Source: an uncultured Paracoccaceae bacterium (lineage in GTDB: Bacteria; Pseudomonadota; Alphaproteobacteria; Rhodobacterales; Rhodobacteraceae). From it: DNA of 64,000 bases. Below the pieces are notes generated by a model. That model had not been told where the DNA came from, ran no database searches, and saw only the letters and a program-made list of their open reading frames with translations. The stretch lies in the NCBI GenBank assembly GCA_947503925.1, contig CANNFQ010000005.1, positions 1 to 64,000 on the forward strand, given 5' to 3'. The translations under genes were made by a program, and so were the position numbers. Each line of letters opens with the position of its first letter. Positions within the stretch are counted from its first letter, which is position 1. Shown here piece by piece: positions 1 through 9,062 of this stretch.

Positions 1-2
1 GA

Positions 3-62
3 TGTCCAAGGGTCTTTCTGTCGGCCATCGCCCTCGCCGCCCTCGTCATCTACTGGCTATGA
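3..62 (+). CDS. Possible C-terminal tail of a membrane protein (partial)
   Basis: The first 62 bases hold an open plus-strand frame ending in TGA. It would encode about 19 residues rich in Ala, Leu, Ile and Val ending in Tyr-Trp-Leu, like a last membrane helix. The stop lies 9 bases from the convergent stop of the next gene, a normal spacing. There is too little sequence to name a family, and an open frame this short could be chance. Confidence 0.3.
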   Translation, partial: CPRVFLSAIALAALVIYWL

Positions 63-71
63 GTCCTGACC

Positions 72-1259
72 CTAAGGGTGAGCAGCTTTGTGGTCACCAG
101 CGTTTTCCAAAATTTTGCTCATCCTGGAAAACGTACTTGAAAGGCCATCAATAAGTTTTTCATAGATATCAAAGAGCGATGCATCTGGTTCTAGGCCAAG
201 GCGTCTTGTCACGGACTCCAGCTGAGGTGGATTTGATCCTGGCGTCAAATGCGAGTAGGCAACACGGAGGTCGTAGAGCACATAAAGCGGCGACATAATC
301 GCCGCGACCTCTTTGCTTGATGCCATTGTTTCCAATATGGTCTGCAAACGCTTCAAACTCCCGGGCCCCAGAGCTTTCACTCCAAGGCTCTTTATGACTC
401 TTTCGAGTGCAGCGTTATCCAGGGATTCCAAATAGACCTTGTTCAAGGTGTCAGCAACGTGACGCCGCTCTTTCGGCGTATCAACGACCGGCGGGGTGAA
501 GGATAGCACAAGATCATAAGCCTCCGCCTCAAGGTGACCAAGCGCAACACCAAACCTAGCGAAGCTCTTATTCAGGAATTCAGAACGAAGGCGGAATAGT
601 TCTTCCTCCTTGGCAAGTTCGGTGAACTTCACTTCTATCTGACCATCATAGAATTCGCTGCCTAGCGAATGATCTGAAGGAATGTTCTCTGAGCGCAGGT
701 AATACTGCTCTTTCTCGGGCAGCTTAGCTATATCTCCAAGCCACATGACAATATGACCGTGACGATTGAGACCAAAGCTTATGCTCTCCTCCTGAGTGTC
801 AATCGATCCGTAGGTAGTCGATGCAAATTTCACGCTGTAGTCAGGGGAGTTATCGTACTTCAATAGCACACTGCGATTGAAAAATACAGGCTGGAGGAAC
901 CCTTCATCAAAGGAACGGTACAAACCAGGAATGTAGAAATAATCGTCCGGGTCAAAGAGAAAAGGTACATTGGTGAACCCGAATTTTTCGGTATGTTTTC
1001 GCCTATTGACCCTAACCACCTTTGATGATCGCTCAAAAGCCTCTTTGTGGAGATTTACTATTGCAAAACGTGAACCGTCCGGAAGTTGTTCATGGCCGCA
1101 TTGTGGGCACCTCAGTACCGGGAGACCGAAAATTTTTATGGCGACTCCAGAGACGGTTTCGTTGAAGTCAAAAAAGGAAAGTTCGGTGTGTGCATTGCAG
1201 TTGTCGCAATAGATCCGCTGAGGCACCCCGTCTTTGGGAATAATATCACTGATTTCCAT
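72..1259 (-). CDS. Zinc-ribbon hypothetical protein with an RX4H motif
   Basis: A 395-residue protein I do not recognise as a named family. The N-terminus has two CxxC knuckles (C18/C21 and C51/C54) that would form a zinc ribbon of the MqsA/YgiT kind. The middle is a long charged region. Near residues 327-340 a helix-like segment carries R332 and H337 as R-x4-H, the spacing of HEPN-type RNase active sites; this could be coincidence. It begins with ATG just after the SEC-C gene on the same strand (about 150 bases downstream), so the two may be co-transcribed. The pairing of a zinc-ribbon protein with a nuclease-like protein resembles accessory or defence genes, but no function is established. 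Confidence 0.75.
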   Translation of the reverse strand: MEISDIIPKDGVPQRIYCDNCNAHTELSFFDFNETVSGVAIKIFGLPVLRCPQCGHEQLPDGSRFAIVNLHKEAFERSSKVVRVNRRKHTEKFGFTNVPFLFDPDDYFYIPGLYRSFDEGFLQPVFFNRSVLLKYDNSPDYSVKFASTTYGSIDTQEESISFGLNRHGHIVMWLGDIAKLPEKEQYYLRSENIPSDHSLGSEFYDGQIEVKFTELAKEEELFRLRSEFLNKSFARFGVALGHLEAEAYDLVLSFTPPVVDTPKERRHVADTLNKVYLESLDNAALERVIKSLGVKALGPGSLKRLQTILETMASSKEVAAIMSPLYVLYDLRVAYSHLTPGSNPPQLESVTRRLGLEPDASLFDIYEKLIDGLSSTFSRMSKILENAGDHKAAHP

Positions 1260-1412
1260 AGTTCATTTGCCCTAAAAATCGATGCCGCAGCAACTAAAAA
1301 CGGATTTTCCGCAGTAAGCGACAGCAAAGGACCTTTCGGCTCTCCTTTGCGGGGCCTAAATCCGCACTGAGGGCAGTAGTCAGATTGTCATGACCAATCA
1401 TAGACTGCCCTT

Positions 1413-3761
1413 CTAGCGGCCGTGACACTTTTTGTATTTCTTACCACTGCCGCAGGGACAAGGCTCATTCCGACCCGTTTTCTTGGCCTTGAATAGCGCA
1501 GCGCTTTGGTCGGAATGGTTGAGCATAATTTTCCTGGCAGGTTGCACCATTCGGGAGGCATCTTCGTATATGTGGTCATTTTCGGTAGTTCGCGACATGG
1601 GAATGTGGACTTCAAATGATTTTGCCTGATGGTAAGTACCGTCGGCGCTCACCTCCGCGAAAATACCTATGATGTTCTTAGCTTTTAGGGCCACTGCAAC
1701 TGCGCTGGCTTTGCTGGTCACCTGTGTCCAATCCACTTGCTTGTTTAGTTGCTGAAGCCAGACGAAGAGTGGGGCGCCATCGCCGCCCAAAGAAAAGTAG
1801 CGAAATGGATGCTCGTTCAGCGTTTTCCGAAGATCGACCAGCATTTTTGCAAGATTGTTCTTGCCGTCACCCCCGAAATCGCGGATATGACTTTCCGCTG
1901 AAAGCCACCCGCTTGCTCGAGTGGCATCAAGGGCATCAAGAATCTTCGACACTTCCAACGGGATTTCCTGCATAGGAAGCGCTTTAGTTTCCCAGCCCTC
2001 TCCTTCGAAGCACTTGTCAACAATCTCACTCATTCCATCCCACAAGACCATGCTGGCTTTGCCGTCTTTGAGCTGTTCAGCCAAATCATGATCAAATCGA
2101 TTTTTTGTCAGGTAAGCACCAAGAGGGTCGAACTCGTCGAAGAGATGAGCTCGGCGAACCCTGGCAACGGATTGCCGAACCTCTAGGTAGTGGGCAAAAA
2201 ATCCTGGCGTAGGCAAAAACCGCTTAAGTACGAATAAGTCGTCAATTGACAGAGAAATAAAGGCATGCTGTCCAAGCAACGGTTCGACTTGCGGCAGTTC
2301 CTTGCAGAATGCTGCAAGGGGCGAGAACGACTCGACGGTAAGTCCGATTGGCACCAACACGCGATAGTCGGAGCGGCGGACACGGTCGCACTCTTTGTAC
2401 TTGCCATCAATACGTTGATAAAGCGGCACTTCGTCTGCAGAATTAAGGTAACGAAAGAAACGGTCGCATTGCTGATACGCCTTGAGCACCAAGTCTTGTA
2501 CGGACTGAGCGTGGCGACCGAAATCCAGCTCAGGTGACGCAATGGTTGCAGCGGCTCCAGCTTTTGCTTCAACCAAAATAAGCACATCATCAATCAGGAC
2601 AAGCGTGTCGTTTTCGGACCACTGCTTGGTGGTAGGATCCTTGTAGTAGACTTCCCGAAGCACTTTGGCACTGGGGAGTTGGGCAGAGAGAATATCGGCG
2701 AAGGCTGCTTCGCTCATCAATTTCTGCCGATCTTCAAAAGCTTTCTTGTAGTCAGGCTTTCGCTGAAGAAGATTGAAGAGGAGTGCACGATACCCTGCGT
2801 CACGGGCAAAACATGGGTCTACAGCGTAGTAGTCAGACCCATGCTGGATCAACGGTTTTTTGCGTGCAGGCAGTGTCCGGTAAGGTGTACCCGCAAAGTC
2901 ACCAGCAGCGAAGAATTCTGTTTCCTCCCCCCGACTGTAGGCCAAATCCGCTAGAAGCATCGGCGGGAGTTTGGTGTGACGGCTTACATTGGCAACGCCA
3001 CCACGAAACATATCGTCTATTGCTCGGCTTGCGGAGCTTAGTTGTTCCGCATTTTCTGCCCCCCACGCTTCCATGATGTCTTCTACGGGCTTTTCATTTG
3101 CGTCTGCAAAGGCCTGCGCCGCTTGAAACTGTTGCACCATCTCCAAAATTGCGTTGGCTTGACCAGTACGTGTGGCGTCGGCCATCGCTTGAAAACCTTC
3201 GGCGATATCGTCCGCACCAACGCCGTACACCTCTGTCAGAACATCATCATGCGGCGCCAGAACGTAGCGATAAAACTCCCCTTCTAAGACTTGGTAACGG
3301 TTGCCGCGCAGCATGACCCAAGTAGACTTCGCGCGAAACTCAATATCGGCTGTGTCAGGACCGAATACGCCGTTTTTCGTTCCCGCTGATGAGACCATTG
3401 CGAAGAGCATTGCTTGCTCTCGCAGCTTCTGGCTGAGGTGATAAAGTTCCACGCACTTATGTTCATCGAATGTCATGTCGTCGGGAGCCGAATCAGACGC
3501 AAGCACCGCATGAACGTATTCAAGCAGAAATTGATTTTGGTTGATGAGGTCTTCTGGGTCGTCGGCTCCTGGCTGTTCCCCATCGGCAACCTGTCTATCT
3601 CCCATCCCTTTCAGCATAGGCTGAGCGTAGATATAGCCAAGTAGATCATGGGGAGGCATTGCCACTATTATTTCACGCATGCTGGCGGCGGTGGTCTGCA
3701 TTTCTGTTAGAAGAGCGGCTTCCGCCTCTTTTCTTTCTTTTTCGTCCATCGAAAAGTTCAC
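1413..3761 (-). CDS. Nuclease-like protein with C-terminal SEC-C motif
   Basis: A 782-residue protein. The last 20 residues are a SEC-C zinc-binding motif (CPCGSGKKYKKCHG), the metal-binding tail also found at the end of SecA and on many unrelated proteins. Around residues 380-402 is a pattern D385...E398-A-K400 on predicted strands, as in the PD-(D/E)XK nuclease fold; the surrounding text (hydrophobic strand, then EAKAG) fits NERD-like or restriction-type nucleases. The N-terminal 370 residues match nothing I know. The start is GTG at 3761; an ATG four codons in is possible, and neither has a clear ribosome site. It lies upstream of the zinc-ribbon gene on the same strand. Nuclease activity is inference. 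Confidence 0.75.
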   Translation of the reverse strand: MNFSMDEKERKEAEAALLTEMQTTAASMREIIVAMPPHDLLGYIYAQPMLKGMGDRQVADGEQPGADDPEDLINQNQFLLEYVHAVLASDSAPDDMTFDEHKCVELYHLSQKLREQAMLFAMVSSAGTKNGVFGPDTADIEFRAKSTWVMLRGNRYQVLEGEFYRYVLAPHDDVLTEVYGVGADDIAEGFQAMADATRTGQANAILEMVQQFQAAQAFADANEKPVEDIMEAWGAENAEQLSSASRAIDDMFRGGVANVSRHTKLPPMLLADLAYSRGEETEFFAAGDFAGTPYRTLPARKKPLIQHGSDYYAVDPCFARDAGYRALLFNLLQRKPDYKKAFEDRQKLMSEAAFADILSAQLPSAKVLREVYYKDPTTKQWSENDTLVLIDDVLILVEAKAGAAATIASPELDFGRHAQSVQDLVLKAYQQCDRFFRYLNSADEVPLYQRIDGKYKECDRVRRSDYRVLVPIGLTVESFSPLAAFCKELPQVEPLLGQHAFISLSIDDLFVLKRFLPTPGFFAHYLEVRQSVARVRRAHLFDEFDPLGAYLTKNRFDHDLAEQLKDGKASMVLWDGMSEIVDKCFEGEGWETKALPMQEIPLEVSKILDALDATRASGWLSAESHIRDFGGDGKNNLAKMLVDLRKTLNEHPFRYFSLGGDGAPLFVWLQQLNKQVDWTQVTSKASAVAVALKAKNIIGIFAEVSADGTYHQAKSFEVHIPMSRTTENDHIYEDASRMVQPARKIMLNHSDQSAALFKAKKTGRNEPCPCGSGKKYKKCHGR

Positions 3762-4016
3762 CGGCTGAATTTAAGAGGCAATTGCGGAAACGTGGCACGC
3801 GTGGATTTTGGATCTTGGCAAGATCCAGCGCCAAATGAAACGACGCAAGGGACCACTCATTCCAGTCGTGGATCTCCTTTGTACAAGAAGCCCTTACCGT
3901 CTTACAAGCAGGTCCGCTTCTCCGCAGAAACATCTGCAGTTAGCACCCGCAGCGAGCTTCCGCTGTCCGCGCCTAAATAATGGAGCACGCAAAAGTCTGC
4001 TATGAAAGTTGCAGGT

Positions 4017-4047
4017 TTGACGCCGAGAAATGGCAACTCGGCGTCAA
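4017..4047 (-). terminator. Perfect 11-bp hairpin downstream of nrdJ
   Basis: TTGACGCCGAG and its exact complement are separated by a 9-base loop, about 55 bases past the nrdJ stop. There is no T-run on the minus strand, so this may be a factor-assisted terminator or an mRNA-end stabiliser. The rest of the 339-base gap (3762-4100) shows no gene that I can support. Confidence 0.55.
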
Positions 4048-4100
4048 TAAATGTCACCTTATGTGTCGTTCTACAACATCCAAATTGAAATATCTTCAGG

Positions 4101-6383
4101 TCAACCACATTTTGAATACCCACAGGCTCCGCAGGTCATGCATCCCTCGATCATCCGCAGTTCATAAGACCCGCATGACGAACACGCCTTGCCGCGCGAC
4201 CCGCCGTTAATGGCGACCACGTCGGCCTGCGGATCAGCCTTCAGGCCCATCCCCTCACCGGCAAGAAAACCGATTGAGATCATATGCTTCTCGATCACCC
4301 CGCCAATTGCGGCCAAGATTGATGGCACGTATTTGCCCTGCATCCAGGCGCCACCGCGCGGATCGAACACTGCCTTCAGTTCTTCGACCACAAAGGACAC
4401 ATCACCCCCGCGCCGGAACACCGCAGAGATCATCCGCGTCAACGCCACAGTCCAGGCAAAATGTTCCATGTTCTTGGAATTGATGAACACTTCAAACGGC
4501 CTGCGATGTCCTGCAATGACCAGATCATTCACCGTGATATAGATCGCATGCTCACTATCCGGCCATTTCAGCTTGTAAGTCGCACCGTCCAACTCCTGCG
4601 GACGATCCAGCGGTTCGGACATATACACGACCTCAGCCCCCTCATCGCCGTCCCGGACCTGCGCTGGGACCTCTGACGGGGATGCTTCCTCAGATACTGA
4701 CAGTACAGACCCCGTCACATCGTTGGGGCGATACGTCGTGCAACCCTTACAACCCTGATCCCAGGCGGCCATATAGACCTCTTTGAAAGCATCAAAGCTG
4801 ATGTCTTCGGGGCAGTTGATCGTCTTGGAAATACTGCTGTCGATCCACTTCTGCGCGGCGGCCTGCATGCGCACATGATCGAGCGGAGCCAGTGTTTGCG
4901 CGTTGACAAAATAGTCCGGCAAAGGTGCATCACCCTTCAGATCACGCCACATCTGCACGGCGTAATCGACAACCTCTTCCTCAGTTCGCGACCCGTCTTT
5001 CTGCAAGACCTTGCGCGTATAGGCATAGGCAAAGACCGGCTCGATCCCCGAGGACACATTGCCCGCATAAAGGCTGATTGTGCCGGTCGGGGCAATCGAC
5101 GTCAAAAGCGCATTTCGTATGCCATTTTGACGTATTGCACCCCTCACATCCTCATCCATGTCCTGCATTGCGCCCGAGGCAAGGAACTGATCCGCATCAA
5201 ACAGTGGAAACGCGCCCTTCTCCTTGGCCAGTTCGACCGAGGCCAGGTAAGCCGCCCGCGCAATCGCATGCATCCATGTGTCTGTCTGCGCAGCCGCCTC
5301 TTCCGACCCATAGCGTAAGCCAACCATCAGCAATGCATCCGCCAATCCGGTGACGCCCAGGCCAATGCGGCGTTTTGCCTTCGCCTCGGCCATCTGCGCA
5401 TCCAGCGGAAAACGCGAGGCATCAACGACATTGTCCATCATGCGGACAGCCGTGGCGACCAGATCGGTCAAAGCCGCATCATCAAGTGCCGCGGCATCTT
5501 CAAACGGATCACCGACCAGCTTGGCCAAATTGATCGAGCCCAGCAGGCAGGCCCCATAAGGCGGCAAAGGCTGCTCACCGCAGGGGTTCGTTGCGGCAAT
5601 GGTTTCGCAATAATTCAGATTGTTCATCTGGTTGATCCGGTCGATAAAAATCACACCCGGTTCCGCGTAATCATAGGTCGACTGCATGATCGCATCCCAC
5701 AGATCACGGGCCTGTACGGTGCGATGGACCTCGCCATCAAACAGCAAATCCCAAGACCCATCCGCCTTCACCGCATCCATAAACGGATCGGTGATCAGCA
5801 CGGACATGTTGAACATCCGCAACCGGGCGGGATCAGACTTTGCAGTGATAAAATCCTCAACGTCCGGGTGATCGCAGCGCATCGTGGCCATCATCGCACC
5901 GCGGCGGGACCCGGCGGACATGATCGTGCGGCACATCGCGTCCCACACATCCATGAAGGACAGCGGGCCAGAGGCATCGGCGGCAACACCCTTTACGCCT
6001 GCGCCTTTGGGGCGAATGGTGCTGAAATCATAGCCGATCCCACCCCCCTGCTGCATCGTCAGCGCGGCCTCTTTGAGCATGTCAAAGATCCCGCCCATAC
6101 TGTCCGGCACCGTGCCCATGACAAAGCAATTGAACAGGGTCACCGACCGGGCGGTGCCTGCGCCAGCCGTAATCCGCCCTGCAGGCAGATATTTGAAATC
6201 TGCCAGCGCGTCATAGAATTTGCCTTCCCATGCTTTGGGGTTTTCCTCAACCGCTGCAAGCGAGGTTGCGATCCGGCGCCAGGTATCTTCGACAGTGTCG
6301 TCGATCGGCGTTCCGTCCGCCTGCTTGAACCGGTATTTCATGTCCCAGATTTGCTCAGCGATAGGGGCAGAAAACGCGGTCAT
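4101..6383 (-). CDS. nrdJ: Adenosylcobalamin-dependent ribonucleoside-diphosphate reductase (class II)
   Basis: Makes deoxyribonucleotides by radical chemistry started from coenzyme B12, with no need for oxygen. About 760 residues, the usual length for the family in this group. The barrel finger loop NPCGEQ (about N266, C268, E270) gives the radical-site Cys and Glu; a redox Cys lies in LFNCF near residue 86. The C-terminus has a CxxC...CxxC zinc ribbon and a final Cys pair that recycles the active-site disulfide. The frame is open for 70 codons further upstream, but I chose ATG at 6383 because AGGAG sits 9 bases before it and the next residues (MTAFSAPIAEQIWDMKY) are the family's usual beginning. 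Divergent from the DUF1489 gene; a NrdR-like box lies between them. Confidence 0.97.
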   Translation of the reverse strand: MTAFSAPIAEQIWDMKYRFKQADGTPIDDTVEDTWRRIATSLAAVEENPKAWEGKFYDALADFKYLPAGRITAGAGTARSVTLFNCFVMGTVPDSMGGIFDMLKEAALTMQQGGGIGYDFSTIRPKGAGVKGVAADASGPLSFMDVWDAMCRTIMSAGSRRGAMMATMRCDHPDVEDFITAKSDPARLRMFNMSVLITDPFMDAVKADGSWDLLFDGEVHRTVQARDLWDAIMQSTYDYAEPGVIFIDRINQMNNLNYCETIAATNPCGEQPLPPYGACLLGSINLAKLVGDPFEDAAALDDAALTDLVATAVRMMDNVVDASRFPLDAQMAEAKAKRRIGLGVTGLADALLMVGLRYGSEEAAAQTDTWMHAIARAAYLASVELAKEKGAFPLFDADQFLASGAMQDMDEDVRGAIRQNGIRNALLTSIAPTGTISLYAGNVSSGIEPVFAYAYTRKVLQKDGSRTEEEVVDYAVQMWRDLKGDAPLPDYFVNAQTLAPLDHVRMQAAAQKWIDSSISKTINCPEDISFDAFKEVYMAAWDQGCKGCTTYRPNDVTGSVLSVSEEASPSEVPAQVRDGDEGAEVVYMSEPLDRPQELDGATYKLKWPDSEHAIYITVNDLVIAGHRRPFEVFINSKNMEHFAWTVALTRMISAVFRRGGDVSFVVEELKAVFDPRGGAWMQGKYVPSILAAIGGVIEKHMISIGFLAGEGMGLKADPQADVVAINGGSRGKACSSCGSYELRMIEGCMTCGACGYSKCG

Positions 6384-6464
6384 TTGGGGAATCTCCTCTG
6401 GGGCAGCGGGCAAGGTCTGCATCTTACGGGGTTCAGTGATCTTTGAAAACTGTGGATTGTATTT

Positions 6465-6479
6465 ACCATATATAGTGGT
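6465..6479. promoter_or_regulatory. Candidate NrdR box upstream of nrdJ
   Basis: ACCATATATAGTGGT is an imperfect palindrome close to the NrdR consensus (ACAC-AT-rich-GTGT) and lies 82 bases upstream of the chosen nrdJ start. NrdR boxes normally occur as pairs about three helical turns apart. The second copy here, near 6494-6509, is only a weak match, so the assignment is tentative. Confidence 0.4.
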
Positions 6480-6575
6480 TGATCTCAACCTCAACACAAC
6501 ATAAACCATTTCCCGGGCAAACATTGAAGCCGAGCCGATGCGGCTTATTTCTTTAATAACATCCCGGGGGGATTG

Positions 6576-7007
6576 ATGACAAAAACCGTGCATTTGCTGA
6601 AACTATCTGTCGGCACTGAAGATGTCGCCGGCCTCTCTGCATGGCAATCAACCAAGCCCGCCCAGACCGATGATGGCTTGCCACGCCACATCACCCGCAT
6701 GTGGCCGAAACGTGGTGACGAAATCCTGAACGGCGGCTCAATCTTCTGGGTGATTAAGGGCGTGATCCTGTGCCGCCAACCCATCCTGCGCCTTGATGAA
6801 TACCTTTCTGCCGATGGCATCCGCCGCTGTGCTATTGTCTGCAAACCCGGCCTGATCCGGGTCGAGGCGACACCCAAACGCGCCTTTCAAGGTTGGCGCT
6901 ACTTGCCTGTTTCGGACGCGCCGCGCGACTTGCCACAGGGTCGGCAATCTGAAGAAGCACTACCACCCGCGCTCACCAAAGCTCTCGCCGATATCGGCGT
7001 GCGTTAG
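6576..7007 (+). CDS. DUF1489 family protein
   Basis: A 143-residue protein of the DUF1489 family, which is common in alphaproteobacteria and has no known function. The family hallmarks are an N-terminal MTKTVHLLKLSVG stretch, a central LPRHITRMWPKR motif and a conserved IFWVIKG strand. A TTG codon precedes the ATG directly; I use the ATG at 6576, with a G-rich ribosome site just upstream. It is divergent from nrdJ, so the regulatory region is shared. The TAG stop lies inside the left arm of a strong inverted repeat, which probably ends its transcript. Confidence 0.9.
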   Translation: MTKTVHLLKLSVGTEDVAGLSAWQSTKPAQTDDGLPRHITRMWPKRGDEILNGGSIFWVIKGVILCRQPILRLDEYLSADGIRRCAIVCKPGLIRVEATPKRAFQGWRYLPVSDAPRDLPQGRQSEEALPPALTKALADIGVR

Positions 7008-7034
7008 ACAGAATTTTCGTCGAAAAATCTGTCT
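7006..7034. terminator. Inverted repeat at the end of the DUF1489 gene
   Basis: A 14-bp inverted repeat (AGACAGAATTTTCG against its complement, one mismatch) with a one-base centre. It overlaps the stop codon of the DUF1489 gene. It stands 4 bases from a second palindrome, and both look like a bidirectional terminator element. Confidence 0.6.
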
Positions 7035-7038
7035 CGCG

Positions 7039-7065
7039 GCAAAAATTTCGTAACGAAATTTTTGC
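7039..7065. terminator. Perfect 13-bp palindrome, second of a tandem pair
   Basis: GCAAAAATTTCGT is followed by one base and its exact complement, ending with a T-run and GC. It is followed by the promoter region of the acyl-CoA ligase gene. It may act as a terminator in either direction. Confidence 0.6.
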
Positions 7066-7177
7066 TCCCCTCCTCAAAACCAAGGCCGCCGCCCCGCATC
7101 GTTAGGATGGGACAAACCTGCAAGGCTCTCGCCCAAATCCCATCCCTGTGCCATGATCCTCCGTAGGAGGACCGTCT

Positions 7178-8713
7178 ATGACCACTTTTGCCAGCCCAAT
7201 TGCCGATATTCACATAGCCGACCAATCGATTACGCAACGGGTGTTCGCCGGCCTTGAAAACAGACCGGATGCGGTGGTGCTGACGGACGGCCCGACAGGG
7301 CGCAGCATCACGGCAGCGGCGTTCATCGATCAGGTGAAACAGCTGGCAGGCGGGCTGACGGCAGCGGGGTTCGGTGCAGGGCATACCGTCGCACTGATGG
7401 CGCCCAATATCCCCGAATATTGCGTGATCTTTCATGCTGTGGCCTGGGCCGGGGGCACCATCACGACGCTTAACCCGACCTATACGGATCACGAGATCAA
7501 GCATCAACTTATTGATTCAAAATCAGAATTACTGATCACCATTCCCGGCTTCCTTGACACAGCCCGCGCGGGGGCAGACGATTTGCCCGTGATTGCCGTC
7601 GGTAGCCCGGAATTTACCGCGCTCATGGGTGATCCAATACCGACGCAGGTTCCGGTTGACCTTGACGAGCATACGGTGGTGCTGCCCTATTCCTCTGGCA
7701 CGACGGGCCTGCCCAAGGGGGTGATGCTGTCGCATCGCAACCTTGTGGTCAATGTCGATCAGATCATCAACGCCGCCGATTTTCAGGCCGGGGAGGTCGC
7801 CGCCGGTTTCCTGCCTTTCTTTCACATCTACGGTATGACCGTGCTAATGAATGTCCATCTGGCTGGTGGCGGGGCAGTTGTCACCATGCCCCGGTTTGAT
7901 TTGCCGCTGTTTTTACAGATCTGTCAGGACCATAAAGCGCGGCGCATGTGGATCGTGCCACCCGTGGCGCTGGCATTGGCCAAACATCCACTGATCGATG
8001 ACTATGATCTGACATCGTTGCAGCAGGTATTTTCCGGCGCGGCCCCGCTGGGGGCAGAGCTGTCGAACGCGGTTGGTGCCCGTCTTAACTGTATTTCCTT
8101 ACAAGGATATGGGATGACCGAACTGAGCCCTGTGTCCCATGCCACCCCGGGGAATGCGAACCGGCCGGGCGCATCCGGGTTGGCGCTACCAAACACCCAA
8201 TGCCGCATCGTTGATATCGAATCCGGGACTGATCTGGGCCCGGATCAAGAGGGTGAGCTGTGGATAAAAGGGCCGCAGGTCATGCAAGGTTATCTTAACA
8301 ACCCAGCAGCAACAGCCGAGACGATCACCAAAGATGGCTGGCTGCGGACCGGCGACATCGCGAGGATCGACGCCGATGGCTATATGTTCATCACCGACCG
8401 GCTGAAAGAGCTCATTAAATACAAGGGATTTCAGATCGCCCCGGCAGAGCTGGAGGCGGCATTGGTCGCGATGGATGGTATCACCGACGCCGCTGTCATT
8501 GGCATCCCCGATGATGAGGCCGGTGAGTTGCCCATCGCCTTTGTCATCGCAGGCGACCCCGCCCCTGACGACGCCACGATCAAGGCCCATCTGCATGACC
8601 AGCTGGCCCATTACAAGCAAATCCATCAGGTCCATTTTGTCGCAGAAATCCCAAAATCCGCTTCGGGGAAGATCCTGCGGCGGCTGCTGCGCGACCAGAT
8701 GGCGGCGGGCTAG
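7178..8713 (+). CDS. AMP-forming acyl-CoA ligase (4-coumarate-CoA ligase type)
   Basis: An ATP-dependent enzyme that adenylates a carboxylic acid and transfers it to coenzyme A. It has 511 residues. The AMP-binding P-loop YSSGTTGLPKG spans 171-181; a YGMTE motif follows in the middle, then GWLRTGD near 385, the hinge region, and PKSASGKILRR near 495, which carries the catalytic Lys. The LPKGV and GYGMTE forms resemble 4-coumarate-CoA ligase and long-chain acyl-CoA ligases; the acid substrate cannot be read from sequence. AGGAGG lies 7 bases before the ATG. It stands alone: the flanking genes are unrelated and separated by a terminator on one side and a 349-base gap on the other. Confidence 0.9.
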   Translation: MTTFASPIADIHIADQSITQRVFAGLENRPDAVVLTDGPTGRSITAAAFIDQVKQLAGGLTAAGFGAGHTVALMAPNIPEYCVIFHAVAWAGGTITTLNPTYTDHEIKHQLIDSKSELLITIPGFLDTARAGADDLPVIAVGSPEFTALMGDPIPTQVPVDLDEHTVVLPYSSGTTGLPKGVMLSHRNLVVNVDQIINAADFQAGEVAAGFLPFFHIYGMTVLMNVHLAGGGAVVTMPRFDLPLFLQICQDHKARRMWIVPPVALALAKHPLIDDYDLTSLQQVFSGAAPLGAELSNAVGARLNCISLQGYGMTELSPVSHATPGNANRPGASGLALPNTQCRIVDIESGTDLGPDQEGELWIKGPQVMQGYLNNPAATAETITKDGWLRTGDIARIDADGYMFITDRLKELIKYKGFQIAPAELEAALVAMDGITDAAVIGIPDDEAGELPIAFVIAGDPAPDDATIKAHLHDQLAHYKQIHQVHFVAEIPKSASGKILRRLLRDQMAAG

Positions 8714-9062
8714 CAACGTTCGGTGGGTGTTGCGTCAGGGTCACCGCTCGGTGTTTCACGATTTTTGACGAATCACCCGTTAATGCAGGGGTATTGGCAA
8801 AAACAGGGCTCGGCATCGCGTCGGCAAAACGTCGGACTTCCGTCAGACCCGCTGCCCCGTTTTGCCCAGATTAACGACCCGGACGGTCGAAAGGTAAAGA
8901 CCGCATTAACACTGGTCAAACGCTGAAAACTGCTATGAATTTCCCGACGACGCGTTGCAACGCAGCCCTGCATCATTACATCACAACAGCGTCACATTGG
9001 ATCCATCAGGATAACACCTGCCAACCCGCAAAATTGAATGACATGACCCAAAGGCAGACCCG
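8714..9062. other. 349-base gap with no supported gene
   Basis: Short open frames here have no recognisable motif or ribosome site. The region probably contains the end of the ligase transcript and the promoter of the following membrane protein gene. No strong hairpin was seen. Confidence 0.5.

Noticed and set aside
5724..6446. Plus-strand open frame of 240 codons
   Set aside because: Lies wholly opposite nrdJ; the composition is that of an antisense shadow of a GC-rich gene.
8723..8926. Plus-strand open frame of 67 codons after the acyl-CoA ligase
   Set aside because: No ribosome site, no hydrophobic or family pattern.
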